Shown here in pieces: positions 15,030-22,962 of a stretch of DNA of 34,823 nt. The position numbers and the translations under genes are program-made. The notes beneath the pieces were generated by a model, which saw only the letters and a list, made by a program, of their open reading frames with translations, ran no database searches and was not told the DNA's origin. Origin of the DNA: an uncultured Lachnospiraceae bacterium (GTDB lineage: Bacteria > Bacillota > Clostridia > Lachnospirales > Lachnospiraceae). Numbering within the stretch: position 1 is the stretch's first letter; each line of letters opens with the position of its first letter. The DNA is taken from assembly GCA_946616835.1 (NCBI GenBank), contig CAMOJK010000018.1:1-34823 (forward strand), given 5' to 3'.

Positions 15030-15838
15030 ACATTAGACTCCCTGTCTTTTCCTTCATGCTTCTCGGTAAAAAGCAGACCTATGACAACAAATATGAGCAG
15101 TGCAAATGAAAGTCCCGAACCAAGATTATAATCGGCCGTTGTTAAAAACTCCTGCTCTATTATATTTCCCAAAAGCTGTATCTTGCCACCGCCTAAAAGC
15201 TCCGGTATTACGAATGAAGTAAGCGATGGAATGAATACCATTGTTATTCCACTGATAATGCCTGCCTTCGACAGTGGGATCATTATCTTGAATATCTTTT
15301 CAAATTTAGACGCCCCCAGATCTGATGCCGCATCAATGATATCATCTTCAATATCCATCACCGCATTGTATATGGGCAGTATCATATAGGGCAGAAAATC
15401 ATAGACTATACCGAACACTATGGCCCCCTTTGTATTTAACATACTGAAAGGACCTATACCCACAAGTCCTATGATCGTATTGATTATGCCGTTCTTGTTG
15501 AGGATTATCTGAAGCGCCATTATACGGAGCACGGAATTCATCCACATGGGAAGTATAAGGACCATGAGCATTGTACTCTTATTCTTAAGATTCAGGCTTC
15601 TCATCACCAATGCCAGAGGATATGCAATCAAAAGACATATCACGGTACATATCAGTGAAAGTTCTAACGAAAGCATGGTGGCTTTGATATGATTTGAATC
15701 AAGGATGGCAAAGATATTGGAAAAAGTTATCCCGCCGTCCTTTGTCGTAAAAGCATAGTAGGCCACGAAAACAAGCGGAATCACTATAAATGCTACCATC
15801 CATATGATATATGGCAATGCTACGAATTGTCGTTTCAT
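15023..15838 (-). CDS. potB: Spermidine/putrescine ABC transporter permease (PotB)
   Basis: 271 residues from the ATG at 15838; a GTG one codon upstream is less likely because AAGGAG is spaced correctly for the ATG. About six transmembrane segments are visible. The EAA loop reads IDAASDLGASKFEKIFKIMI, and SLTSFVIPELLGGG is typical of PotB. The ribosome binding site lies inside the end of potA, whose stop is two bases before this start. Confidence 0.93.
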   Translation of the reverse strand: MKRQFVALPYIIWMVAFIVIPLVFVAYYAFTTKDGGITFSNIFAILDSNHIKATMLSLELSLICTVICLLIAYPLALVMRSLNLKNKSTMLMVLILPMWMNSVLRIMALQIILNKNGIINTIIGLVGIGPFSMLNTKGAIVFGIVYDFLPYMILPIYNAVMDIEDDIIDAASDLGASKFEKIFKIMIPLSKAGIISGITMVFIPSLTSFVIPELLGGGKIQLLGNIIEQEFLTTADYNLGSGLSFALLIFVVIGLLFTEKHEGKDRESNVW

Positions 15839-15840
15839 CA

Positions 15841-16911
15841 CTACTCCTTATGATTAACCTCTTCATCTTCAGATTCGGGCTTATTCATTATCTGAATATT
15901 AAAAGGCTTCACATACAGATCTATATCCATCCCCTGCTCATGATACTCGGTTGTATGTATCATCCAGTTTATTCCTATACCTTCGGCAAATATCTCATAA
16001 TGCACGCCCTTGAAAAGAATGGAGGATACTTTTGCCGGGAAAATCCCCTCGCCTCTCTTTCTTATCTCCATATCTTCAGGACGGATGACCACATCCACAG
16101 GCTTATTCTCGCCGAACCCCTTATCTACACATGCAAACTTTGTACCGTTAATTTCAACCAGCTCATCCCTTATCATTGTGGCACTTAAGAGATTTGCATC
16201 ACCTATAAAATCTGCCACAAATGCATTCTGGGGCTCATTGTATATATCCTCAGGTGTTCCTATCTGCTGTATGTAACCCTGATTCATTACCACGATCTTG
16301 TCAGACATGGTGAGAGCTTCCTCCTGGTCATGGGTGACAAAGATAAAGGTAATGCCCAGTTCTTTCTTTAATCGTATAAGTTCCTTCTGCATATCCTGTC
16401 TGAGCTTAAGGTCAAGAGCTCCTAAGGGTTCGTCTAACAGAAGGACTTTGGGTTCATTCACTATAGCTCTTGCAATGGCGATACGCTGCTGCTGGCCTCC
16501 GCTTAAGGAACGAGGCTTTCTCTTTTCATACCCCTTAAGGTTTACCAGCTCCAAGGCATAATTTATCTTATCCCGTATGTATTTCTCGTCCTTCTTTTTT
16601 ACCCTCAGACCAAAAGCGATATTATCCTCAACCGTCATATGGGGAAATAATGCATACTTCTGGAATACGGTATTAAGAGGTCTTTTTTCCGTAGGCATAG
16701 AGGTGATATCCTCGCCATCCATAAGCACCTTTCCTGAATCAGGAGTTACAAAGCCTCCTATTATCCTTAATGTAGTGGTCTTTCCGCATCCGGAAGGTCC
16801 AAGAAGCGTAACAAATTCATTCCTCTTTATATCCAGAGAAAGATCCTCAAGAACCATGACTCCATCAAATGATTTATTGATTCCCACTAAATTTAAAATA
16901 TCCGTATCCAT
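15841..16911 (-). CDS. potA: Spermidine/putrescine ABC transporter ATPase (PotA)
   Basis: 356 residues from the ATG at 16911, which has GGTGGGG seven bases upstream; an ATG seven codons earlier lacks a binding site. Walker A GPSGCGKT is at 38-45, the ABC signature LSGGQQQR at 136-143, Walker B VLLLDE at 156-161 and the switch His at 194 (VTHDQEEAL). The C-terminal third, from about 240, is the TOBE-type regulatory domain ([10 protein letters not shown]). It powers polyamine import through PotB/PotC and is the first gene of the operon, behind the promoter at 16968-16997. Confidence 0.94.
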   Translation of the reverse strand: MDTDILNLVGINKSFDGVMVLEDLSLDIKRNEFVTLLGPSGCGKTTTLRIIGGFVTPDSGKVLMDGEDITSMPTEKRPLNTVFQKYALFPHMTVEDNIAFGLRVKKKDEKYIRDKINYALELVNLKGYEKRKPRSLSGGQQQRIAIARAIVNEPKVLLLDEPLGALDLKLRQDMQKELIRLKKELGITFIFVTHDQEEALTMSDKIVVMNQGYIQQIGTPEDIYNEPQNAFVADFIGDANLLSATMIRDELVEINGTKFACVDKGFGENKPVDVVIRPEDMEIRKRGEGIFPAKVSSILFKGVHYEIFAEGIGINWMIHTTEYHEQGMDIDLYVKPFNIQIMNKPESEDEEVNHKE

Positions 16912-16967
16912 ATCAATTCCCCACCAGTACATTCTGCCGGTAAATCACATAAAACAAGCCAAATTTT

Positions 16968-16997
16968 ATTATATCAGATTTTCTGTTTTCCTTCCAA
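16968..16997 (-). promoter_or_regulatory. Promoter for potABCD-aldehyde dehydrogenase-receiver/HPt
   Basis: On the minus strand, TTGGAA (-35) and a perfect TATAAT (-10) are 18 bases apart, about 57 bases before the potA start. This is a sigma-A-type promoter by inspection. Confidence 0.65.
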
Positions 16998-17027
16998 CAA
17001 TGCCTTACATGCAGCTTTTCTCAGATA

Positions 17028-18332
17028 TTAATCCTCTGATTTTTCTTCTTTATCCGGAAGATAAACCAAAACCGAAAGTATCCTGTTGTTTTCCGCCTTT
17101 TCCACCTTTAGGAGAGTTCCGTCTTCAAGTGTCACTTCCTCACCTTCCTCCGGAAGCCTGTCATCCAGATATTCTATGATTATGCCGCCTATCGAATCAT
17201 AGTCCTCACTTTCAAAATCAGTTCCTATGGCATCATTTATATCATCTAACTTCATGGTGCCTTCAATACGATACACTCCCTCATCCAGCTTGCATATCAT
17301 TTCTTCTTCATCATAATCATACTCATCCCGGATCTCACCGAATATTTCTTCAACCATATCTTCCAGCGTGATCATTCCCTCCGCCGCGCCGTACTCATTA
17401 AGCACTATGGTCAGAGGAACGCTCTTCTCACGCATCTCGCTCATTAGCTCAGAAACCTTTTTATACTCATAAGTATAATAAACCTCACGCATAAGATCCC
17501 TTAAATGAAACTTATCCGGATTTTCAATAAACAGCATATCCTTCACATTAAGAACTCCGATAATATTATCCGGAGAATCCTCATATATGGGAATCCTTGT
17601 ATACATATTCTCTCTGAAAAGATCCATGAGTTCAGAATACGGTGTATGAAAATCCGCTGTGACCATATTCACCCTTGGGACCATGATATCCTTGGCCACA
17701 GCATCAGAAAAATCAAACATATTATGGATCATCTCGCGCTCACCGGATTCTATTACCCCCTGGGAATGACTCGTATCCACATATGAAAGCAGCTCGCTTT
17801 CAGATATGCTAACAATCTTTTTCTCTGGATCAATACGCATTAGCCGGAGCAATCCGTTTGAAAGCTTATCTATGACAAATACAATAGGGAAAAGCACAAA
17901 CATTAAAAGTCTGATGACAGGAGCGTAGGCAAAAGCAATCTTTTCATTCTTTAGCATAGCCGTAGTCTTGGGAACAATCTCCCCGAAAAGAAGAACAACC
18001 ACTGTCAGAAGACCGGTAGCAATTCCCACCGCCCAGGAGCCGAAAATGTCCGTAGCCAGCACAGTTGCCAGTGCAGATGCTGAAATGTTAACAATATTAT
18101 TACCTACGAGAATAGTGGTGAGCATCCTGCTATAGCTTGAAAGGATATCAGAAACCATAGCCGCCCTGGCAGAGCCGGACTCCACCTGGGTCTTAAGCCT
18201 TGTTCTGTTCAAAGTAGAAAAAGCAGTTTCTGCAGAAGAGAAAAACGATGAACACATTACAAGAAGAATAAGCACTAAAAGGCCTATTGCATTTTTTTCT
18301 GAAAAAGCAATTTCAGTCATTAAAGTTTTCAT
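17028..18332 (-). CDS. CorC/HlyC-family CBS-domain membrane protein (DUF21-CBS)
   Basis: 434 residues. A DUF21 membrane domain with about four helices spans 10-170, with conserved FFSSAETAFS (30-39) and FGEIVPKT (116-123). A pair of CBS domains covers about 215-335 (IMVPRVNMV, TRIPIYEDSPDNIIG). A C-terminal CorC_HlyC domain covers 345-425 (YRIEGTMKLDDIN). Families with this layout (CNNM/CorB/MpfA) are implicated in Mg2+ transport or efflux, often with ATP-binding CBS modules; the hemolysin name is historical. The ATG overlaps the rlmB stop as ATGA, so translation is probably coupled. The domain call is firm; transport of Mg2+ is inferred from the family. Confidence 0.92.
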   Translation of the reverse strand: MKTLMTEIAFSEKNAIGLLVLILLVMCSSFFSSAETAFSTLNRTRLKTQVESGSARAAMVSDILSSYSRMLTTILVGNNIVNISASALATVLATDIFGSWAVGIATGLLTVVVLLFGEIVPKTTAMLKNEKIAFAYAPVIRLLMFVLFPIVFVIDKLSNGLLRLMRIDPEKKIVSISESELLSYVDTSHSQGVIESGEREMIHNMFDFSDAVAKDIMVPRVNMVTADFHTPYSELMDLFRENMYTRIPIYEDSPDNIIGVLNVKDMLFIENPDKFHLRDLMREVYYTYEYKKVSELMSEMREKSVPLTIVLNEYGAAEGMITLEDMVEEIFGEIRDEYDYDEEEMICKLDEGVYRIEGTMKLDDINDAIGTDFESEDYDSIGGIIIEYLDDRLPEEGEEVTLEDGTLLKVEKAENNRILSVLVYLPDKEEKSED

Positions 18333-19222
18333 TTCTTCTTAAGACGCTGTCTGACGACTTCATATGAAAGAACAGCTGCAGCCACGGAAACATTAAGGGA
18401 ATCCAGAGCGCCTTTCATAGGGATGCTTACATGTATATCGCACTTTTCGCTGACCAGACGGCTTACACCTGCTCCTTCTGACCCCAATACAAGACCTATA
18501 GGTCCCGTAAGATTGCAGTCATACATCACACTGCCATCCATTTCAGCGCTTGCAAACCACATTCCCCTCTCTTTCAATTCCTCGATAGTCCTCGAAAGAT
18601 TAGTGACTTTAGCAACAGGAACATAGTTAATTGCCCCTGCCGATGCCCTGGCAACGGTAGAAGTCAGTCCCACCGCACGGTTCTTGGGAATTATCACACC
18701 ATGGGCCCCCGCCTGGCAGGCAGTCCTTATTATAGCCCCCAGATTATGAGGATCCTCCACACCGTCAAGCAAAAGTATGAAAGGCTCCTCGCCCCTTTTT
18801 TCAGCCAGCGCAAATATATCTTCAACTTCTGCATATTCATAGGCTGCTGATGATGCAATAACGCCCTGATGCATGCCAGTCTCGCTCATATGATCAAGAA
18901 AGCTCTTATCCACGAAGCGGATAATGGTATCGCTTTTGCGTGCAAGACGTTTAATTGTCTGAACAGGTCCATCCTGACAGCCATCCAGTATGTAGATCTT
19001 ATCAATGGTCTTGCCTGAACGGTACGCCTCTATAACAGCATTCCTTCCCTCTATGCGGTTTTCGTTAACAGCTGATGACTCCTCCGCTGCATCATACATT
19101 TCAGTCCCGGACATTACACGCTCTGCTGCCTCCGCTGTCCTTTCTGCCCGTTTTACATCTTTTATTTTTTTACGCGGATCCGGATGCGAATCTGGTCTTT
19201 TTCCGTTTTTGAAATTATGCAT
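18329..19222 (-). CDS. rlmB: 23S rRNA 2'-O-ribose methyltransferase, TrmH/RlmB family
   Basis: 297 residues. The first ~50 are a charged extension absent from the shortest family members. A small RNA-binding domain follows (RIEGRNAVIEAYRSGK), then the SpoU methyltransferase with the trefoil-knot motifs NLGAIIRTACQAG, VLGSEGAGVS and SLNVSVAAAVLSYE. It methylates a ribose 2'-OH in 23S rRNA, by family most likely G2251, although small TrmH relatives can differ in target. GAGGG precedes the ATG. Neighbours mrnC and cysS give the same order as in other Firmicutes, which supports the assignment. A cluster of TCTGTTA repeats and tandem TATAAC boxes lies directly upstream. Confidence 0.9.
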   Translation of the reverse strand: MHNFKNGKRPDSHPDPRKKIKDVKRAERTAEAAERVMSGTEMYDAAEESSAVNENRIEGRNAVIEAYRSGKTIDKIYILDGCQDGPVQTIKRLARKSDTIIRFVDKSFLDHMSETGMHQGVIASSAAYEYAEVEDIFALAEKRGEEPFILLLDGVEDPHNLGAIIRTACQAGAHGVIIPKNRAVGLTSTVARASAGAINYVPVAKVTNLSRTIEELKERGMWFASAEMDGSVMYDCNLTGPIGLVLGSEGAGVSRLVSEKCDIHVSIPMKGALDSLNVSVAAAVLSYEVVRQRLKKK

Positions 19223-19240
19223 TCTGCGTCCCTCTGTTTT

Positions 19241-19306
19241 TTCTGTTATAGAATTCTGTTATAGAAAAGAGCAACTTCTTTTAGTTCTGTTATCTGTTAT
19301 CTGCTA
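19241..19306. repeat. Cluster of five TCTGTTA-type words, including a 13-bp tandem duplication
   Basis: TTCTGTTATAGAA occurs twice back to back (19241-19266), and TCTGTTA, TCTGTTA, TCTGCTA follow in tandem at 19286-19306. The block fills the mrnC-rlmB gap. On the minus strand each 13-mer contains TATAAC, a near -10 box. Confidence 0.75.
19254..19283 (-). promoter_or_regulatory. Possible promoter for rlmB with duplicated -10
   Basis: The minus strand reads TTGCTC followed by two TATAAC boxes 13 bases apart; the second box is 18 bases from TTGCTC. The -35 matches only half the consensus, so this is tentative. Confidence 0.3.
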
Positions 19307-19319
19307 TGCCGCTCTTTAG

Positions 19320-19766
19320 TTACCCCTGATCTTTAGCATCAGTCTCAGCCAGGTATTCTATACCCCTTAAAATAAGCTCCTCCGCTCTCTTGTTCTGACC
19401 TTCCAGATAAAGATAACCTATTACGGCTTCAAGTCCGGTTGCCCTGCGGTAGTCTGCAGGCTCCGCATTCTTAGGCATGGTATGGGATTTGGAATTTCTG
19501 CCTCTTTTAAATACAGCCATCTCCTCTTCTGTAAATTCTTCCGTATCTACATAATATCTTGCTATTGCTGCCTGGGATGAAGCCCTAACAAGGCCGGTCA
19601 CCTTTCTATGAAGTTTTTCAACCTGCATGTTTCCGGCTGATACTACATGGGTACGGACGATCATTTCATAATATGCATCGCCAATATAGGCAAGCACTAA
19701 CGGAGAAAACTGTCCGGCATCATTTTGACTAGACAAAGTCTTCACCTCATTTATGCCTTGTGCCAC
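19320..19766 (-). CDS. mrnC: Mini-ribonuclease III
   Basis: 148 residues, the normal size for MrnC, which is an RNase III catalytic domain without the dsRNA-binding domain and matures 23S rRNA. The signature YIGDAYYE at 27-34 carries D30, and E113 in LEAVIGYLYLEG is the second catalytic acid. A GTG start at 19766 has GAGGG six bases upstream inside the end of cysS. A TTG at 19736 with GAGGTG six bases upstream is an equally plausible start that would shorten the protein by ten residues. It overlaps cysS by 16 bases. Confidence 0.93.
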   Translation of the reverse strand: MAQGINEVKTLSSQNDAGQFSPLVLAYIGDAYYEMIVRTHVVSAGNMQVEKLHRKVTGLVRASSQAAIARYYVDTEEFTEEEMAVFKRGRNSKSHTMPKNAEPADYRRATGLEAVIGYLYLEGQNKRAEELILRGIEYLAETDAKDQG

Positions 19767-21172
19767 TTTACACCCTCTCTTGTATCTTCAAGTATTATTC
19801 CCCTGGCTGCAAGCTCGTCTCTAATAGCATCTGCCTTGGCAAAATCCTTAGCCTTCTTCGCAGCCTTTCTCTCCTCGATCTTCTCTGTTACATATTTCTC
19901 GGTTTCTTCATCCACGTCTTCACCTGCATCTTCTGACAGCGCATCTGCACGCTTTATCAGATCAAGTGACAGGACTTCATCAAAGCTGTCAACCAGTGCC
20001 CGTTTGGTGGCATCATTCATATCTGCCTTCAGAACATCATAAAGTACAGTAAATGCCATTGATGTATTCACATCATCCGTAATCGCTTCAGTAAATTTCT
20101 GTCTGTATTCATCAAACTTATCCTGCTGTACCTCACCCTCTTTGGAAAGCTGGGATATACGCTTAATAAGCTTTTCATATGTACCGGTCATGCTTTTCAG
20201 CACTTCATATGAAAATTCCAGAGGCTTTCTGTAGTGAGACTGCAGACAGAAGAACCTGTATGCCAGGGGATCATAACCCTTTTCCTGAAGCACGCTTACT
20301 GTCAGAAATTCTCCGGAGGATTTGCTCATTTTGCCATTCTTATCTACCAGGTGGTGAACATGGAACCAGTATTTGCACCAGGGATGCCCCAGAAATGCCT
20401 CGCTCTGTGCGATCTCATTCGTATGATGCGGGAATATATTGTCAACACCGCCACAGTGTATATCCATATGCTCCCCAAGATGCTTTATACCGATGCAGGA
20501 ACATTCAATGTGCCAGCCAGGGTAACCGTATCCCCAGGGACTGTGCCACTTAAGCTCCTGATCATCAAATTTGGATTTGGTAAACCAGAGAACGAAATCG
20601 CTGCGGTTCCGCTTATTTGTATCCTCGTCAACATCATCCCTTACACCGACCATAAGGTCATTCTCGTTAACATTGCTATTTGAAAGCACATAATAATTTT
20701 CAAGTTTTGATGTATCAAAATATACATTTTCACCTGCCTGATAAGCATAGCCTTTTTCCAAAAGTACCTCTATCATATTTATGAATTCGGGTATACAGTG
20801 GGTTGCAGGCTCTATTACATCGGGCATGCCTATATTGAGCTTCGCAAAATCCTTAAAAAATGCATCTGTGTAATAATCAGCTATCTCCAGCACTGTCTTG
20901 TGCTCGCGCTTTGCGCCTTTAAGCATCTTATCCTCACCGGTGTCCGCATCACTTGTAAGATGTCCAACATCAGTGATATTCATAACACGCTTTACATCAT
21001 AGCCTGCATATCTCATGGTCTTAACCAGCACATCTTCACAGATATAGCTTCTTAAATTTCCGATATGTGCAAAATGATATACCGTAGGTCCGCAGGTATA
21101 CATCTTTACCTTTCCTTCTTCATACGGTACGAATTCCTCAACCAGTCTGCTTTTTGTATTGTAGAGTCTCAT
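19751..21172 (-). CDS. cysS: Cysteinyl-tRNA synthetase
   Basis: 473 residues, the usual class I CysRS length. TCGPTVYHFAHIGN at 26-39 carries the zinc-binding Cys27 and the HIGH-type motif. Further zinc ligands are in HIECSCIG and HHTNEIAQSE, and GKMSKSSGE at about 280 is the KMSKS loop. It charges tRNA-Cys with cysteine. AAGGGAAGAA precedes the ATG. A promoter lies upstream at about 21.26 kb. The leader is only about 85 bases and shows no T-box, so antitermination by uncharged tRNA is not evident here. Confidence 0.97.
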   Translation of the reverse strand: MRLYNTKSRLVEEFVPYEEGKVKMYTCGPTVYHFAHIGNLRSYICEDVLVKTMRYAGYDVKRVMNITDVGHLTSDADTGEDKMLKGAKREHKTVLEIADYYTDAFFKDFAKLNIGMPDVIEPATHCIPEFINMIEVLLEKGYAYQAGENVYFDTSKLENYYVLSNSNVNENDLMVGVRDDVDEDTNKRNRSDFVLWFTKSKFDDQELKWHSPWGYGYPGWHIECSCIGIKHLGEHMDIHCGGVDNIFPHHTNEIAQSEAFLGHPWCKYWFHVHHLVDKNGKMSKSSGEFLTVSVLQEKGYDPLAYRFFCLQSHYRKPLEFSYEVLKSMTGTYEKLIKRISQLSKEGEVQQDKFDEYRQKFTEAITDDVNTSMAFTVLYDVLKADMNDATKRALVDSFDEVLSLDLIKRADALSEDAGEDVDEETEKYVTEKIEERKAAKKAKDFAKADAIRDELAARGIILEDTREGVKWHKA

Positions 21173-21256
21173 TTCTTCCCTTTCCGCAGCAATACCCGCT
21201 GCTTCGCTTTAAGAATCATTTTATCCTAAGTATCTGACGCATAACACTAAGCCGTA

Positions 21257-21262
21257 ATTATA
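21257..21262 (-). promoter_or_regulatory. -10 box (TATAAT) upstream of cysS
   Basis: Perfect TATAAT on the minus strand, 85 bases before the cysS ATG. TAGCAA sits 17 bases farther up and matches the -35 consensus at only half its positions. It suggests that cysS-mrnC can be transcribed independently of ispF. Confidence 0.5.
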
Positions 21263-21307
21263 TCAAATTTTGTGCCGTGTTGCTAAATCTCATGTCTCAT
21301 GCATTTT

Positions 21308-22087
21308 TCAGACTTCTATCTTCTTGTATTTTTTCTTTTCTTTTTTATTTTTCTCTTTATCCTTAATCTTATCTTTAGCCTTGTCCTTAGCCCCATCTTT
21401 CTTATGCTTCTTTTTCAGAGCCTTTTCAGATTTATCCTTTTTGGATTTTTTAAGCTCATCACCGTTCTGTGAGCCTTCCTTTTGTGTATCTTCAGAGGCT
21501 CTGAGTGCCTTTAATGCGGGACATGCGCCGCCTGCACCCATACAGCCCTGTGCAGAAGAACAGCCCTGTGCTGCGGTCATTCCTTTGTCCGTAACATCTG
21601 CAGACACTGCATCATCGTAATTACTCAGCAGACAGACAGCCTGGGCAGCTATACCTTCTTCACGACCTGTAAATCCAAGGTGTTCTTCGGTAGTGGCCTT
21701 GATGCTTACCCTGGAAATATCAAGGCCAAGATCTTCGGCAATATTTGCCCGCATACTATCAATGTACGGACGCATCTTAGGTGCCTGGGCAATAACCGTT
21801 GCATCCACATTTTCTATGATGTATCCCTTCTCATTTACCATATCAGCAACACGCCTTAAGAGTACTCTGCTGTCAGCACCTTTAAATTCCTCCGATGTAT
21901 CCGGAAAATGCAGCCCGATATCCCCCAGCGCAACCGCTCCCAGGAGTGCATCGGAAATCGCATGGAGAAGAACATCTGCATCAGAATGCCCTGCTAACCC
22001 CTTTCTGTAGGGAATATCCACACCGCCTATTATCAGTCTCCTGTCTTCCACAAGCCTGTGTACATCATATCCGCTTCCGATTCTCAT
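21308..22087 (-). CDS. ispF: IspF, 2-C-methyl-D-erythritol 2,4-cyclodiphosphate synthase, with a long Cys/Lys-rich C-terminal extension
   Basis: Residues 1-157 are a normal IspF of the MEP isoprenoid pathway: zinc ligands D8, H10 and H42 (GYDVHR, DVLLHAI), with [32 protein letters not shown]. The enzyme converts CDP-methylerythritol 2-phosphate to the cyclic diphosphate with release of CMP. The protein then continues for about 100 residues that are not part of the family. First comes an Ala/Gly segment with Cys176, Cys182 and Cys189 ([16 protein letters not shown]). Then, from about 213 to 256, comes a run in which well over half of the residues are lysine. TGGAGGAATT precedes the ATG. There is no frameshift sign. 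The tail could bind RNA or ribosomes, or simply be disordered; this is inference. Confidence 0.95.
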   Translation of the reverse strand: MRIGSGYDVHRLVEDRRLIIGGVDIPYRKGLAGHSDADVLLHAISDALLGAVALGDIGLHFPDTSEEFKGADSRVLLRRVADMVNEKGYIIENVDATVIAQAPKMRPYIDSMRANIAEDLGLDISRVSIKATTEEHLGFTGREEGIAAQAVCLLSNYDDAVSADVTDKGMTAAQGCSSAQGCMGAGGACPALKALRASEDTQKEGSQNGDELKKSKKDKSEKALKKKHKKDGAKDKAKDKIKDKEKNKKEKKKYKKIEV

Positions 22088-22223
22088 AATTCCTCCATAT
22101 CCCTATACAAAGAATAATCTGTCCGAGGCTGATGCCCGGATCTTAAATATATATTTCATTTATCAAAAATGACCGTGATCATGCCTATCGATTCTATACC
22201 CGAATTGCCGTTCAAATAACCGC

Positions 22224-22913
22224 CTACATATACTTCCTGTATCTGCCATACTCTCCCGCATCAATTTCATGTTCCAGAGTTTCATTAAAAAGAATTCTCC
22301 TTGCATCCATTTCATCAGGCTTAACTATACGCCCTCTCCTGTCATAATATGTGATTATCGAAGTGTTATGCGCCGGAGTACCTTCAGGCTCAGGGATCTC
22401 ATATGCAGCGTTCTTCTTTTCTTTCTTTGATGCCGGCTTCGTTGAAACCGTTTCTTTTACTTCAGCCGCCGCCTTTTCTGCATCAGTAAAGGCAGCCGTT
22501 TTTGACTTTTCATCCCCGGATAAAACACTGTCTGCCGTTTCATTACTGTTTTCGGAATCTTTATCATCGCTTCCATACCAGACAAAATCAAGTATTTTTT
22601 TAAACAGGTTCTTTACAAACTGTGATATATTCTCCAGAAGTGCATCAGTATCTGAAGCATCTTCCCTATCTTTATCTTCCTGCTTTGCTATGCTACTTTC
22701 ATATGTTTCTTTTTTTTCACGGGATAATTTGTTATTAAGAGCCAGCTCATTTTCTCCCGGCTTTTCATCCTGTCCTCTGTCCCATACTACCCCCCGTTCA
22801 TCATGATCAAGTAAAAAAGCCGGCACACTGGCAGCATCTACCCTCTTCCTCTGTCCCGTACCCGGAGTATAGGAATTAGTGTAAATATTGCTGTTGTCGA
22901 CTCTGTTTACCAT
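22224..22913 (-). CDS. Hypothetical protein, acidic and disordered middle, conserved-looking C terminus
   Basis: 229 residues, no signal peptide. The start MVNRVDNSNIYTNSYTPG resembles N-terminal tags of Lachnospiraceae proteins. A Lys/Glu/Asp-rich middle contains one short amphipathic hydrophobic stretch (ISQFVKNLFKKILDFVWYG, about 95-113) that may bind a membrane face. The end has ITYYDRRGRIVKPDE and ILFNETLEHEID, which look structured. No function recognised. The ATG has no clear ribosome binding site. It lies 49 bases after the zinc-ribbon protein on the same strand, with a GCGA-tetraloop hairpin between them, so the two are probably cotranscribed. Confidence 0.75.
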   Translation of the reverse strand: MVNRVDNSNIYTNSYTPGTGQRKRVDAASVPAFLLDHDERGVVWDRGQDEKPGENELALNNKLSREKKETYESSIAKQEDKDREDASDTDALLENISQFVKNLFKKILDFVWYGSDDKDSENSNETADSVLSGDEKSKTAAFTDAEKAAAEVKETVSTKPASKKEKKNAAYEIPEPEGTPAHNTSIITYYDRRGRIVKPDEMDARRILFNETLEHEIDAGEYGRYRKYM

Positions 22914-22938
22914 TTACTAATGACTTATTAATCTGTAC

Positions 22939-22954
22939 CAGACATCGCTGTCTG
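22939..22954 (-). other. Stem-loop with GCGA (GNRA) tetraloop between two hypothetical genes
   Basis: CAGACA-GCGA-TGTCTG on the minus strand, flanked by a direct repeat of GGTACAGA-type sequence, within the 49-base gap after the zinc-ribbon gene. There is no T run, so it is not a classical terminator. Confidence 0.5.
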
Positions 22955-22962
22955 TACCATAA

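Noticed and set aside
21173-21260. T-box riboswitch ahead of cysS
   Set aside because: The leader is only about 85 bases and I find neither the T-box core sequence nor a terminator/antiterminator pair.
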